64,000 nt of DNA from Ancylobacter novellus DSM 506. GTDB taxonomy: Bacteria; Pseudomonadota; Alphaproteobacteria; Rhizobiales; Xanthobacteraceae. How positions within the stretch are numbered: position 1 is the first letter of the stretch; the number at the start of each line of letters is the position of its first letter. Location: assembly GCF_000092925.1 (NCBI RefSeq), contig NC_014217.1:4340001-4404000 (forward strand). Reading direction: 5' to 3'. The notes under the pieces were generated by a model. It was not told where the DNA came from and did not search any database. It saw nothing but the letters and a program-made list of their open reading frames with translations. Positions 33,331 through 40,320 of the stretch are shown piece by piece. The position numbers and the translations under genes are program-made.

Positions 33331-34266
33331 ATGTCGCGCCGCTTTGAAATCCCCGCCACGCCGGAAAACATGGTGTGGGGCTATCTCGACAGCACGACGC
33401 CGCCGGTGCTCGAAGTCGCCTCGGGCGACGTGGTGACGCTCCATTCCTTCCCCGCCGGCGGCAAGGAGACGCTGCCGGACACGCTCCCGGTGCCGGACGA
33501 CTACATGCTGGCGCTCGACACCCTGCCGCAGGGGCCGGGGCCGCATTTCATCACCGGGCCGGTCTATGTGAAGGACGCCAAGCCCGGGGACGTGCTGCAG
33601 GTCGACATTCTCGACGTGAAGGTGCGCCAGGACTGGGGCTTCGTCTCCATCCTGCCGCTGCTCGGCACGCTGCCGGACGAATTCACCGATTACGAGACCA
33701 TCCATCCGGTGGTCGACCACGCCAAGAATGTCTGCGTCATGCCGTGGGGCACGGAGATTCCGCTCGACCCGTTCTTCGGCATCATTGCCACCGCCCCGCC
33801 ACCGGCCTGGGGCCGCTGCGGCTCCCCCGTCCCCCGCGCCTTCGGAGGCAACATGGACAATAAGGAGCTGCGCGCCGGCACCACGCTCTATCTGCCGGTG
33901 TTCAACGAAGGCGCGCTGTTTTTCGCCGGCGACGGCCATGGCGTCCAGGGCGACGGCGAGGTGTGCATTACGGCGCTCGAGACCGGCGTCACCGGCACTT
34001 TCCGCCTCACCTTGCGCAAGGACATGGAGCTGAGCTGGCCCTTCGCCGAGAGCGCGACGCATCTGATGTCGATCGGCCTCGACGAGGACCTCGACGACGC
34101 CGCCAAGCAGGCGACGCGCGAGATGGTCAAGCATGTCTGCGAGCGCACCAACCTCTCGCGCAACCAGGCCTATATGCTGTGCTCGCTGGCGGGGAATCTG
34201 CGCGTGACGCAGATGGTGGACGGCAACAAGGGAGTCCACATGCTGCTGCGCAAGTCGCTGCTGTGA
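33331..34266 (+). CDS. fmdA: formamidase, FmdA/acetamidase family
   Basis: A 311-aa amidohydrolase that would convert formamide or acetamide to acid and ammonia. Motifs: GPHFITGPVYVKDAKPGDVLQVDILDV, PRAFGGNMDNKELRAGTTLYLPV and the DGHGVQGDGEVC metal-site region. CAGGAG lies 6 bases before the ATG at 33331. It is 31 bp behind urtE, as in the fmd amide-uptake loci of methylotrophs. It differs in length and detail from the acetamidase at 23097, so the two are not a recent duplication. Confidence 0.9.
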   Translation: MSRRFEIPATPENMVWGYLDSTTPPVLEVASGDVVTLHSFPAGGKETLPDTLPVPDDYMLALDTLPQGPGPHFITGPVYVKDAKPGDVLQVDILDVKVRQDWGFVSILPLLGTLPDEFTDYETIHPVVDHAKNVCVMPWGTEIPLDPFFGIIATAPPPAWGRCGSPVPRAFGGNMDNKELRAGTTLYLPVFNEGALFFAGDGHGVQGDGEVCITALETGVTGTFRLTLRKDMELSWPFAESATHLMSIGLDEDLDDAAKQATREMVKHVCERTNLSRNQAYMLCSLAGNLRVTQMVDGNKGVHMLLRKSLL

Positions 34267-34308
34267 GAGACTTTTGACGGCGTTATCCGGAGCGCCCGAG
34301 GCTTCTTT

Positions 34309-34331
34309 CCCTCTCCCCGTCGGGGAGAGGG
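34309..34331. repeat. REP-like perfect palindrome between convergent genes
   Basis: CCCTCTCCCCG, one T, CGGGGAGAGGG lies in the 113-bp gap between the ends of fmdA and the GntR gene. Palindromes of this CTCTCCCC/GGGGAGAG type recur in many alphaproteobacterial genomes. It may serve as a bidirectional terminator. Only one copy is seen in this window. Confidence 0.55.
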
Positions 34332-34379
34332 AGCTCAGCCGTTCTCTCGGCCATCGTGGCGCCAAGGAAAACGCCAGCC

Positions 34380-35090
34380 TCACCCCTCGTCGGCGCGGGC
34401 GTCCTGCTTGTCCAGCAGCTTGCGCTCGACGCTGCGCAGATGCGTCCGCATCGCCGAGGCGGCGCCGGTCATGTCGCGGTGCTCGATGGCGTCGACGATG
34501 GCGTCGTGCTCGGCGAAGCTGTGATGGCTCGGCAGGGGCTTCACCGGCGCGGTGCGCAGCCGGCCCCAGGTGACGGCGCGCCGCACCGCGTTCAGCGTGT
34601 CGAACAGGCCTAGCAGCAGACTGTTCTGCGTCGCTTCCGCAATGGTGCGGTGAAGCCGCGCGTCCCAGCCCTCATATTGCCGCCACGTATCCGCCTGCCG
34701 TGAGCGGGCGAGGCACAGCCGCATCTCTGAGATCGCCGCCGGCGTCGCCATGAAGGCGGCGGCGCGGGCGATCTCCGGCTCGATGACGAGGCGCGCGCGC
34801 ATCACCTCGGCCGGGTTGCTGCGGCGGGCGAGCGCCGCGATGTCGGCGAAAGTGTCGAGCGGCCGGCTGCCCATGAAGGTGCCCTTGCCGACATGGCGCC
34901 AGAGCTGGCCTTCGGCTTCGAGCACGTCGAGCGCCTTGCGCAGCTCGGTGCGCGACACGCCGAGCGCCACCGCGAGGTCGCGTTCGGGCGGAATGCGCCC
35001 GTCCTGTGGCAGGTCGGCTTGCGCCAGATAGGCGCGCAGCTGCGTGACGATGCTCTTCTCGGGATACGCGTCGGCAGGCGGCATTAGCAT
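34380..35090 (-). CDS. GntR-family regulator, FadR/FCD type
   Basis: A 236-aa transcription factor. The winged HTH (about 12-75) has PPERDLAVALGVSRTELRKALDVLEAEGQLWRHVGKGTF. The C-terminal helical FCD domain (about 90-225) has MRARLVIEPEIARAAA, with residues D143/H147-like positions in WDARLHRTIAEA and the later HSFAEHDAI and MRTHL histidines that bind a metal and ligand. It diverges from an ABC importer operon, and the gap holds three TTGG/CCAA inverted repeats, so it probably controls that operon. ATG at 35084 is an alternative start. Confidence 0.88.
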   Translation of the reverse strand: MLMPPADAYPEKSIVTQLRAYLAQADLPQDGRIPPERDLAVALGVSRTELRKALDVLEAEGQLWRHVGKGTFMGSRPLDTFADIAALARRSNPAEVMRARLVIEPEIARAAAFMATPAAISEMRLCLARSRQADTWRQYEGWDARLHRTIAEATQNSLLLGLFDTLNAVRRAVTWGRLRTAPVKPLPSHHSFAEHDAIVDAIEHRDMTGAASAMRTHLRSVERKLLDKQDARADEG

Positions 35091-35104
35091 AGGCGACTCG
35101 GGTC

Positions 35105-35124
35105 AACCAAAGTGGAGATTGGTT
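35105..35124. promoter_or_regulatory. inverted repeat AACCAA-N8-TTGGTT, candidate GntR operator
   Basis: A perfect 6-bp inverted repeat lies 15 bp upstream of the GntR start codon. It shares the CCAA/TTGG core with two more repeats in the same divergent promoter region. Autorepression is inferred. Confidence 0.55.
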
Positions 35125-35193
35125 CAATCTATGGAGCCAAGAAAGCGCAAGGTCAAGCGAAAGCGCCTTGACCGTCGGCGACCGCCAATATAA

Positions 35194-35230
35194 ACCAAAT
35201 TCCAATTGGTATCCAACCTCGCGGGGTTGG
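35194..35230. promoter_or_regulatory. two further CCAA/TTGG inverted repeats before the importer gene
   Basis: ACCAA-N7-TTGGT at 35194-35210 and CCAACC-N6-GGTTGG at 35213-35230 lie 44-80 bp upstream of the binding-protein start. The second can also fold as a nearly complete 9-bp hairpin. Together with the site at 35105 they suggest control of both divergent units by the GntR protein. Confidence 0.55.
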
Positions 35231-35273
35231 TCAGGAGTGGACTCAACCACTCGACACTCATGGGAGTCGGAAA

Positions 35274-36278
35274 ATGCTCAAGAGCCTCACGTCAGGATTC
35301 CGCAATCTTTCTGGTGCCGCGGCCGCCATTGGTCTCGGCGCTGTGCTCATCGCCGCGCCGCAGGCCGAGGCGAAGGTCCGCGTCGCCTATGGCGACATCG
35401 CCAGCGTGGAGAATCTCCACCTGCTCGCCGCCTTCGAGCTGGCCAAGCAGAAGGGCGTCGACATCGAGATGACCTATCTGAAGTCCGAGGACATCGCCGC
35501 CCAGGCGGTGGTCAGCGGCCAGGCCGACATCGGCGTCGGCGGTCCCTATGCGCTGATCCAGAAGGTGAAGGTGCCGGTGCGCATCTTCCTCCAGCTCTCG
35601 ACCCTCAAATTCTATCCGGCGGTCAACGCCGAGTTCTACAAGACCTGGAAGGACCTCAACGGCCAGGAAGTCGCGGTGCATTCGCGCGGCTCGGGCACCG
35701 AGGCCATCATGAAGCTGATGGAGCAGAAGCAGGGCATCAAGTTCTCCAAGATCAGCTACATCCCCGGCTCCGAGGTGCGCACCGGCGCGCTGCTGCAGGG
35801 CAATGTGAAGGCGACCATCGTCGACGCCGCCGGCCGCCGCCTGCTGCAGGAGAAGGCGCCGGGCAAGTTCATCATCCTTCCGCTGGAAGGCGTGAACGCC
35901 ACCGACGAGGCGCTGTTCGCCCGGCAGGACTATCTCGACAAGAACGCCAAGGACGTCGACATCATCGTCGAGTCGATCCTCACCACCTGGCGTGAGGTGA
36001 CCAAGAACCCGGCGGTCGTCGCCGAGTGGCGCACCAAGTACAAGCTGCTTCCCGACCTGCCGGCCGATCAGGTGGCGGAGATCACCCCCTATTTCACCGA
36101 GCTCGCCGAGGGCAAGGCGTTCCCGCTCAATGGCGGCGGCGCGGCGGCGGCCAAGGACGACTTCGCCTTCTACACCCTCTCCGGCCAGCTCACCGGCGAG
36201 CCGGCGAGCCTCAAGGTCGAGGATTTCTGGGCGCTCGAGCCGCTGAACCGCGCGCTCGGCAAGGTCGGCACGAACTGA
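35274..36278 (+). CDS. ABC transporter substrate-binding protein, SsuA/NMT1 type
   Basis: A 334-aa periplasmic binding protein with a Sec signal peptide (hydrophobic to about residue 30, cleavage near PQAEAK). The mature part VRVAYGDIASVENLHLLAAFELAKQKGVDIEMTYLKSEDIAAQAVVSGQADIGVGGP is of the nitrate/taurine class. The ligand is unknown. It heads an operon with permease, ATPase, second permease and a fumarylacetoacetate-hydrolase-family enzyme, all rightward. Confidence 0.88.
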   Translation: MLKSLTSGFRNLSGAAAAIGLGAVLIAAPQAEAKVRVAYGDIASVENLHLLAAFELAKQKGVDIEMTYLKSEDIAAQAVVSGQADIGVGGPYALIQKVKVPVRIFLQLSTLKFYPAVNAEFYKTWKDLNGQEVAVHSRGSGTEAIMKLMEQKQGIKFSKISYIPGSEVRTGALLQGNVKATIVDAAGRRLLQEKAPGKFIILPLEGVNATDEALFARQDYLDKNAKDVDIIVESILTTWREVTKNPAVVAEWRTKYKLLPDLPADQVAEITPYFTELAEGKAFPLNGGGAAAAKDDFAFYTLSGQLTGEPASLKVEDFWALEPLNRALGKVGTN

Positions 36279-36289
36279 AGGCCCGATTG

Positions 36290-37120
36290 ATGTCGGCTCC
36301 CGCTCACGCGAACGGCTCCTCGCGGGCCGTTCGCCCCGCCGAGGCTTCCTCCTTCTGGAGGAAGCTGTCGGGGCACCGCACCGCCCTCTGGCGGATCGCC
36401 TCCATCGGCCTGTTCTTCCTTGCCTGGGAGATCGCCGGCCGCATTCCGATCAGCTTCGCCTTCCCGACCTTCCTCGAGACGTTGCGTGCCTTCGTGACCA
36501 TGACGCTCGACGGCTCCTTCGTCGCGGCCTATGCCGAGACGCTGCAGCCGCTGGTGATCGGCATCGCCATCTCGGCGGTGATCGGCGTCGGGCTCGGCAT
36601 CGTGATGGGCCTGTCGCGCTTCGCCGAATGGCTCATCGCCCCGGTGTTCATCGTGCTGCAGGCCGCGCCCATGGCGGCGCTGATCCCGCTCATCACCTTC
36701 ATGTACGGCATCGGCCTCGTCTCGAAGACGCTGGCGGTGATCATGCTGGCGCTGCCGGTGATCGCGCTCAACGGCTACAAGGCGGTGCGCAACGCCAATC
36801 CCTCGCTGGTGGCCATGTGCTACTCCTTCCAGGGGACGTGGTGGCAGCGGATCGTCAAGATCATCATCCCCGACGCCTCGCCGGTCATCTTCGCCGGCCT
36901 GCGCCTCGGCCTCGCCGCCGGCTTCATCGGCGTGATCCTTGCAGAGCTGCTGATCACCCCGACCGGCATCGGCGACCTCATCACCTATCACCGCTCGGTG
37001 GCGAACTACGCGGAGATGTATGCCGCGGTGGTGTCCATCATCCTCGTATCCACCCTGACGCTCGCCGCGCTTGAGGCTTTCGAGCTTCGCGTGCTGCGCC
37101 CCGAGAAGAGGAAGTCCTGA
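36290..37120 (+). CDS. ABC transporter permease 1, SsuC/TauC type
   Basis: A 276-aa permease with six hydrophobic helices and the EAA loop CYSFQGTWWQRIVKIIIPDASPVIFAGLRLG. The segment MGLSRFAEWLIAPVFIVLQAAPMAALIPL is typical of the class. It starts 11 bp after the binding-protein stop and ends 2 bp before the ATPase gene. A second, different permease follows the ATPase, so the membrane part is likely a heterodimer. Confidence 0.9.
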   Translation: MSAPAHANGSSRAVRPAEASSFWRKLSGHRTALWRIASIGLFFLAWEIAGRIPISFAFPTFLETLRAFVTMTLDGSFVAAYAETLQPLVIGIAISAVIGVGLGIVMGLSRFAEWLIAPVFIVLQAAPMAALIPLITFMYGIGLVSKTLAVIMLALPVIALNGYKAVRNANPSLVAMCYSFQGTWWQRIVKIIIPDASPVIFAGLRLGLAAGFIGVILAELLITPTGIGDLITYHRSVANYAEMYAAVVSIILVSTLTLAALEAFELRVLRPEKRKS

Positions 37121-37122
37121 CC

Positions 37123-37929
37123 ATGCGCAACATCACGGCCGAGGCGCTTTCTGCTGCCGCCAAGCCCGCCGGATCCGACGTCGCCGTCGAGGTGCGCGCG
37201 GTGTGCAAGATGTACAACGAGGTCGAGGCGCTCCGCTCCATCGACCTCGACTTCCCCGCCGGCAAGCTCACCACGCTGCTCGGCCCGTCCGGCTGCGGCA
37301 AGACCACGCTCCTGAAGATCATCGCCGGCCTCATCCCCTCGACCTCGGGCGAGATCCGCGTCGGCGGCAAGACGGTGACCGGCCCCGGCCCCGAGCGTGC
37401 CTTCGTGTTCCAGGACTTCGCGCTGATGCCGTGGGCGACGGTGATGCGCAACGTCGCCTTCGGCCTGGAGCTGAAGGGCATGGGCAAGGACGAGCGGCAG
37501 GCGATCGCGGCGAAGTACATCGCCGAGGTCGGGCTGTCCGGCTTCGAGAGCAAGTACCCGCACGAGCTCTCCGGCGGCATGCGCCAGCGCGTCGGCCTCG
37601 CCCGCGCCTTCGCGGTGAATGCCGATGTGCTCCTCCTCGACGAGCCCTTCTCGGCGGTGGACGAGCAGAACCGCCGCAAGTTCCAGGAGGACCTCTTGGA
37701 GCTGGTCGAGAAGGAGAAGAAGACCTTCATCTTCGTCACCCACTCGATCGAAGAGGCGGTCTACTGCTCCGACCGCATCGTGATCCTGTCGCGCCGGCCC
37801 GGCCGCGTGGCGCAGATCATCGAGCCGGAGATCGACCGCTCGGCCTCGCCCGACGCCATCCGCCGTGACCAGAGCTACCTCGATACGGTCGAGGAGATCT
37901 GGCAGGGCCTCAAGCACTACGTCGACTAG
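37123..37929 (+). CDS. ABC transporter ATP-binding protein, SsuB/TauB type
   Basis: A 268-aa ATPase: Walker [11 protein letters not shown]-loop FVFQDFALMPWATV, signature LSGGMRQR, Walker B VLLLDEPFSAVDEQNRRK and H-loop VTHSIEEAV, with Ser in place of the usual Asp after the His. The C-terminal RRPGRVAQIIEPEIDR segment is typical of the nitrate/taurine class. It lies between the two permease genes. Confidence 0.92.
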   Translation: MRNITAEALSAAAKPAGSDVAVEVRAVCKMYNEVEALRSIDLDFPAGKLTTLLGPSGCGKTTLLKIIAGLIPSTSGEIRVGGKTVTGPGPERAFVFQDFALMPWATVMRNVAFGLELKGMGKDERQAIAAKYIAEVGLSGFESKYPHELSGGMRQRVGLARAFAVNADVLLLDEPFSAVDEQNRRKFQEDLLELVEKEKKTFIFVTHSIEEAVYCSDRIVILSRRPGRVAQIIEPEIDRSASPDAIRRDQSYLDTVEEIWQGLKHYVD

Positions 37930-37940
37930 GGAGCGCGATC

Positions 37941-38693
37941 ATGACCCTTTTCGGCTACCGCGTGCCGATGATGGCCTCGCTCATCGTCTGGTGCGCCGTC
38001 TGGGAGCTGGTCGGGCGCTCCGGGGCGACCTTCCTCATCCCGCCGCTCTCCGACGTCGTGGTCGCCGCGGTGGCGCTGGTGCAGACCGGCACCTGGCAGG
38101 CGGCGGCGCTGACCACGCTGAACAGCTTCCTGCTCGGCATGTTCTTCGCGATCGTCGCGGGCATCGTCATCGGCGTGCTGATGGGCCGCTTCGCCGCGGC
38201 CGACAACCTGCTCGGCATCTGGGTCAACATCTTCGTCTCGGCGCCGCTCTCGGCGCTGGTGCCGGTGCTGATGATCCTGTTCGGCATGGGCGAGACGACG
38301 GTGGTCGTCACCGTCTTCCTGTTCTCCGTCTGGATCATCGTGCTGGACACGCGGGCGGGCATCCAGGGCGTGCCGGCCTCGCTGATCGAGATGGGCCGCA
38401 GCTACGGCGCCTCACGCTTCGCCCTCTACTTCAAGATCATCCTTCTCGCCGCCCTGCCGGAGATCCTGGCGGGCATCCGCCTCGGCGTGGTGCGCGGCGT
38501 GAAGGGCGTGGTGATCGGCCAGTTGCTGGTCTCGATCATCGGCTATGGCGAGTTGTTCGAGCTCTACTCGCGCAACTTCGACATGGATAACTTCTGGGCC
38601 CTGACCATCATCCTCTTCGCCGCCGCGATGGGCCTGTCCGCCGTCATCGAATCCATAGAGAAACGCGTCGACTATTACGCAGGAGTACGCTGA
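37941..38693 (+). CDS. ABC transporter permease 2, SsuC/TauC type
   Basis: A 250-aa permease with six hydrophobic helices and the EAA loop GRSYGASRFALYFKIILLAALPEILAGIRLG. It has no long N-terminal cytoplasmic tail, unlike permease 1, and the two differ clearly, so this is not a recent copy. The TGA shares one base with the following ATG. Confidence 0.9.
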   Translation: MTLFGYRVPMMASLIVWCAVWELVGRSGATFLIPPLSDVVVAAVALVQTGTWQAAALTTLNSFLLGMFFAIVAGIVIGVLMGRFAAADNLLGIWVNIFVSAPLSALVPVLMILFGMGETTVVVTVFLFSVWIIVLDTRAGIQGVPASLIEMGRSYGASRFALYFKIILLAALPEILAGIRLGVVRGVKGVVIGQLLVSIIGYGELFELYSRNFDMDNFWALTIILFAAAMGLSAVIESIEKRVDYYAGVR

Positions 38694-39397
38694 TGAACGC
38701 GCCTATCGACAATTCCGCCTATGTGATCACGCCTCCTGGCATCGCGACGCTCCCCGTCGAAGGCTCGGACAAGCTGTTCCCGATCCACCGCATCTACTGC
38801 GTCGGCCGCAACTACGCCGAGCACGCGATCGAGATGGGGCATGACCCGAACAAGGAGCCGCCCTTCTTCTTCCAGAAGAACCCCGACAACGTCATCACCA
38901 ACGGCACCTTCCCCTATCCCGACAAGTCCAGCGACGTGCATTACGAGGTCGAGATGCTGGTCGTGCTCGGCAAGGGTGGCCGCAACATCCCGGCCGACAA
39001 GGCGCTCGACCATGTGTGGGGCTACGGCATCGGCCTCGACATGACCCGCCGCGACCTGCAGGGCGAAGCCAAGAAGCTCGGCCGTCCGTGGGAAGTCGGC
39101 AAGGCCTTCGAGGATTCCGCTCCCTGCTCGGCGCTGGTGCCGGCCTCGAAGATCGGCCATCCGAACCAGGGCAAGGTGTGGCTGAACGTCAACGGCGTGC
39201 AGCGCCAGGTCGGCGACCTCAACCAGATGATCTGGAAGGTGCCGGAGATGATCGAGTACCTGTCGGGCCTGTTCGAGCTGCAGGCGGGCGACGTCATCAT
39301 GTCCGGCACGCCGGCGGGCGTCGGCCCCATCCAGCGCGGCGACCACATGGAAGGCGGCGTCGAGGGCGTCGCCACGCTCGACGTCAAGGTCGTCTGA
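38693..39397 (+). CDS. fumarylacetoacetate hydrolase family protein (fumarylpyruvate hydrolase-like)
   Basis: A 234-aa metal-dependent C-C hydrolase or decarboxylase. The start of the fold is HRIYCVGRNYAEHA. The metal ligands appear as E-x-E in DVHYEVEMLVV and Asp in YGIGLDMTRRDLQ, and the Lys in GKAFEDSAP and MSGTPAGVGP are conserved. Family members cleave fumarylpyruvate, fumarylacetoacetate or acylpyruvates. It is the last gene of the importer operon, so the imported compound is probably aromatic or a diketo acid precursor. That substrate link is inferred. Confidence 0.88.
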   Translation: MNAPIDNSAYVITPPGIATLPVEGSDKLFPIHRIYCVGRNYAEHAIEMGHDPNKEPPFFFQKNPDNVITNGTFPYPDKSSDVHYEVEMLVVLGKGGRNIPADKALDHVWGYGIGLDMTRRDLQGEAKKLGRPWEVGKAFEDSAPCSALVPASKIGHPNQGKVWLNVNGVQRQVGDLNQMIWKVPEMIEYLSGLFELQAGDVIMSGTPAGVGPIQRGDHMEGGVEGVATLDVKVV

Positions 39398-39420
39398 CGC
39401 AGCCTCACCTGTGAGAATCG

Positions 39421-39457
39421 AACGCCCGGCACGGTCCAGGACCGCTGCCGGGCGTTT
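39421..39457. terminator. bidirectional terminator between the hydrolase and cupin genes
   Basis: A long hairpin: outer arms AACGCCCGGCA and TGCCGGGCGTT pair perfectly and enclose a second perfect stem CGGTCC-A-GGACCG with one bulged C. TTT follows on the + strand. It separates two convergent genes. Confidence 0.88.
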
Positions 39458-39478
39458 CGCGTCTGCGGCCGGGCTGGT

Positions 39479-39991
39479 TCAGGCCTCCGGCGCCTTGTGG
39501 ATCGGATCGACCCAGTAGACCTCCTCCGGCTTCTCCACCGGGTCGACATCGGTGATGTTCACCACCACCGCCTCATTGTCCGAGCGCACCAGCACGCAGT
39601 CGAGCGGCTGATCCGGATCGGCATTGATCTCCTGATGCGGCACATAGGGCGGCACGAAGATGAAGTCGCCCGCTTCGGCCTCGGCGACATATTCCAGCCG
39701 GTCGCCCCAGCGCATGCGGGCGCGCCCGCGCACCACGTAGATGACGCTCTCCAATTCGCCGTGATGATGCACGCCGGTCTTGGCGTTCGGCTGGATGGTC
39801 ACCGTGCCGGCCCAGATCTTCTGCGCGCCGACGCGGGCGTGGTTGATCGCCGCCTGCCGGAACATGCCGGGCGTCTGCGCCGTGTTGGCATCGAGCTTGT
39901 CGCCCTTGATCACCCGCACGCCGTCATGCTTCCAGCGCTCGGCGTGATCATGGGAGTGGTCGTGCGGATGATCGCCGGAATGATCGCCCAT
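39479..39991 (-). CDS. cupin-domain protein with histidine-rich N-terminus
   Basis: A 170-aa single-domain cupin. The first metal motif is HHHGELESVIYVVRGRARMRWGD and the second is DFIFVPPYVPHQEIN, which gives the usual His/His/Glu/His site. The first 23 residues contain seven His among Asp residues (GDHSGDHPHDHSHDHAERW), which could bind or store metal. No enzymatic activity can be assigned. It is convergent with the fumarylpyruvate-hydrolase-like gene. Confidence 0.85.
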   Translation of the reverse strand: MGDHSGDHPHDHSHDHAERWKHDGVRVIKGDKLDANTAQTPGMFRQAAINHARVGAQKIWAGTVTIQPNAKTGVHHHGELESVIYVVRGRARMRWGDRLEYVAEAEAGDFIFVPPYVPHQEINADPDQPLDCVLVRSDNEAVVVNITDVDPVEKPEEVYWVDPIHKAPEA

Positions 39992-40320
39992 CGCTGTCGT
40001 CCCTCCTGCTGCGGCACCGGAATGGCCGGCCGATCATAACCGGGAACGCGCCGGCCGATAGAGCCGCCGCGCCACGGCGGGCAATGCCGACAGGTCAGCG
40101 CGTTCTGAAAAGATTTCAGCTTCCTCACCGTCAAATATCGCCGCGAACGCAATCGCATGAAGAGTGCGATGCGTCGCATGCGGGTCTGGGGCCGCGCTCG
40201 TTCATCGCAGGTTTGACGGCCGTCCCTACGGCGCACTGAACTTGCTGCTGCACAGCGACGCTCACCGGGCGGCCTGATGATCCTCATGCAGCCGACAGCT
40301 TCAACGCCACGCGAACCCGA
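39992..40320. other. 329-bp intergenic region, divergent promoters
   Basis: No gene is supported. The region separates the leftward cupin from the rightward efflux operon and must contain both promoters. A short repeat TGCGA-TGCG-TCGCA occurs near 40166-40179. No binding site could be assigned to a regulator. Confidence 0.4.
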
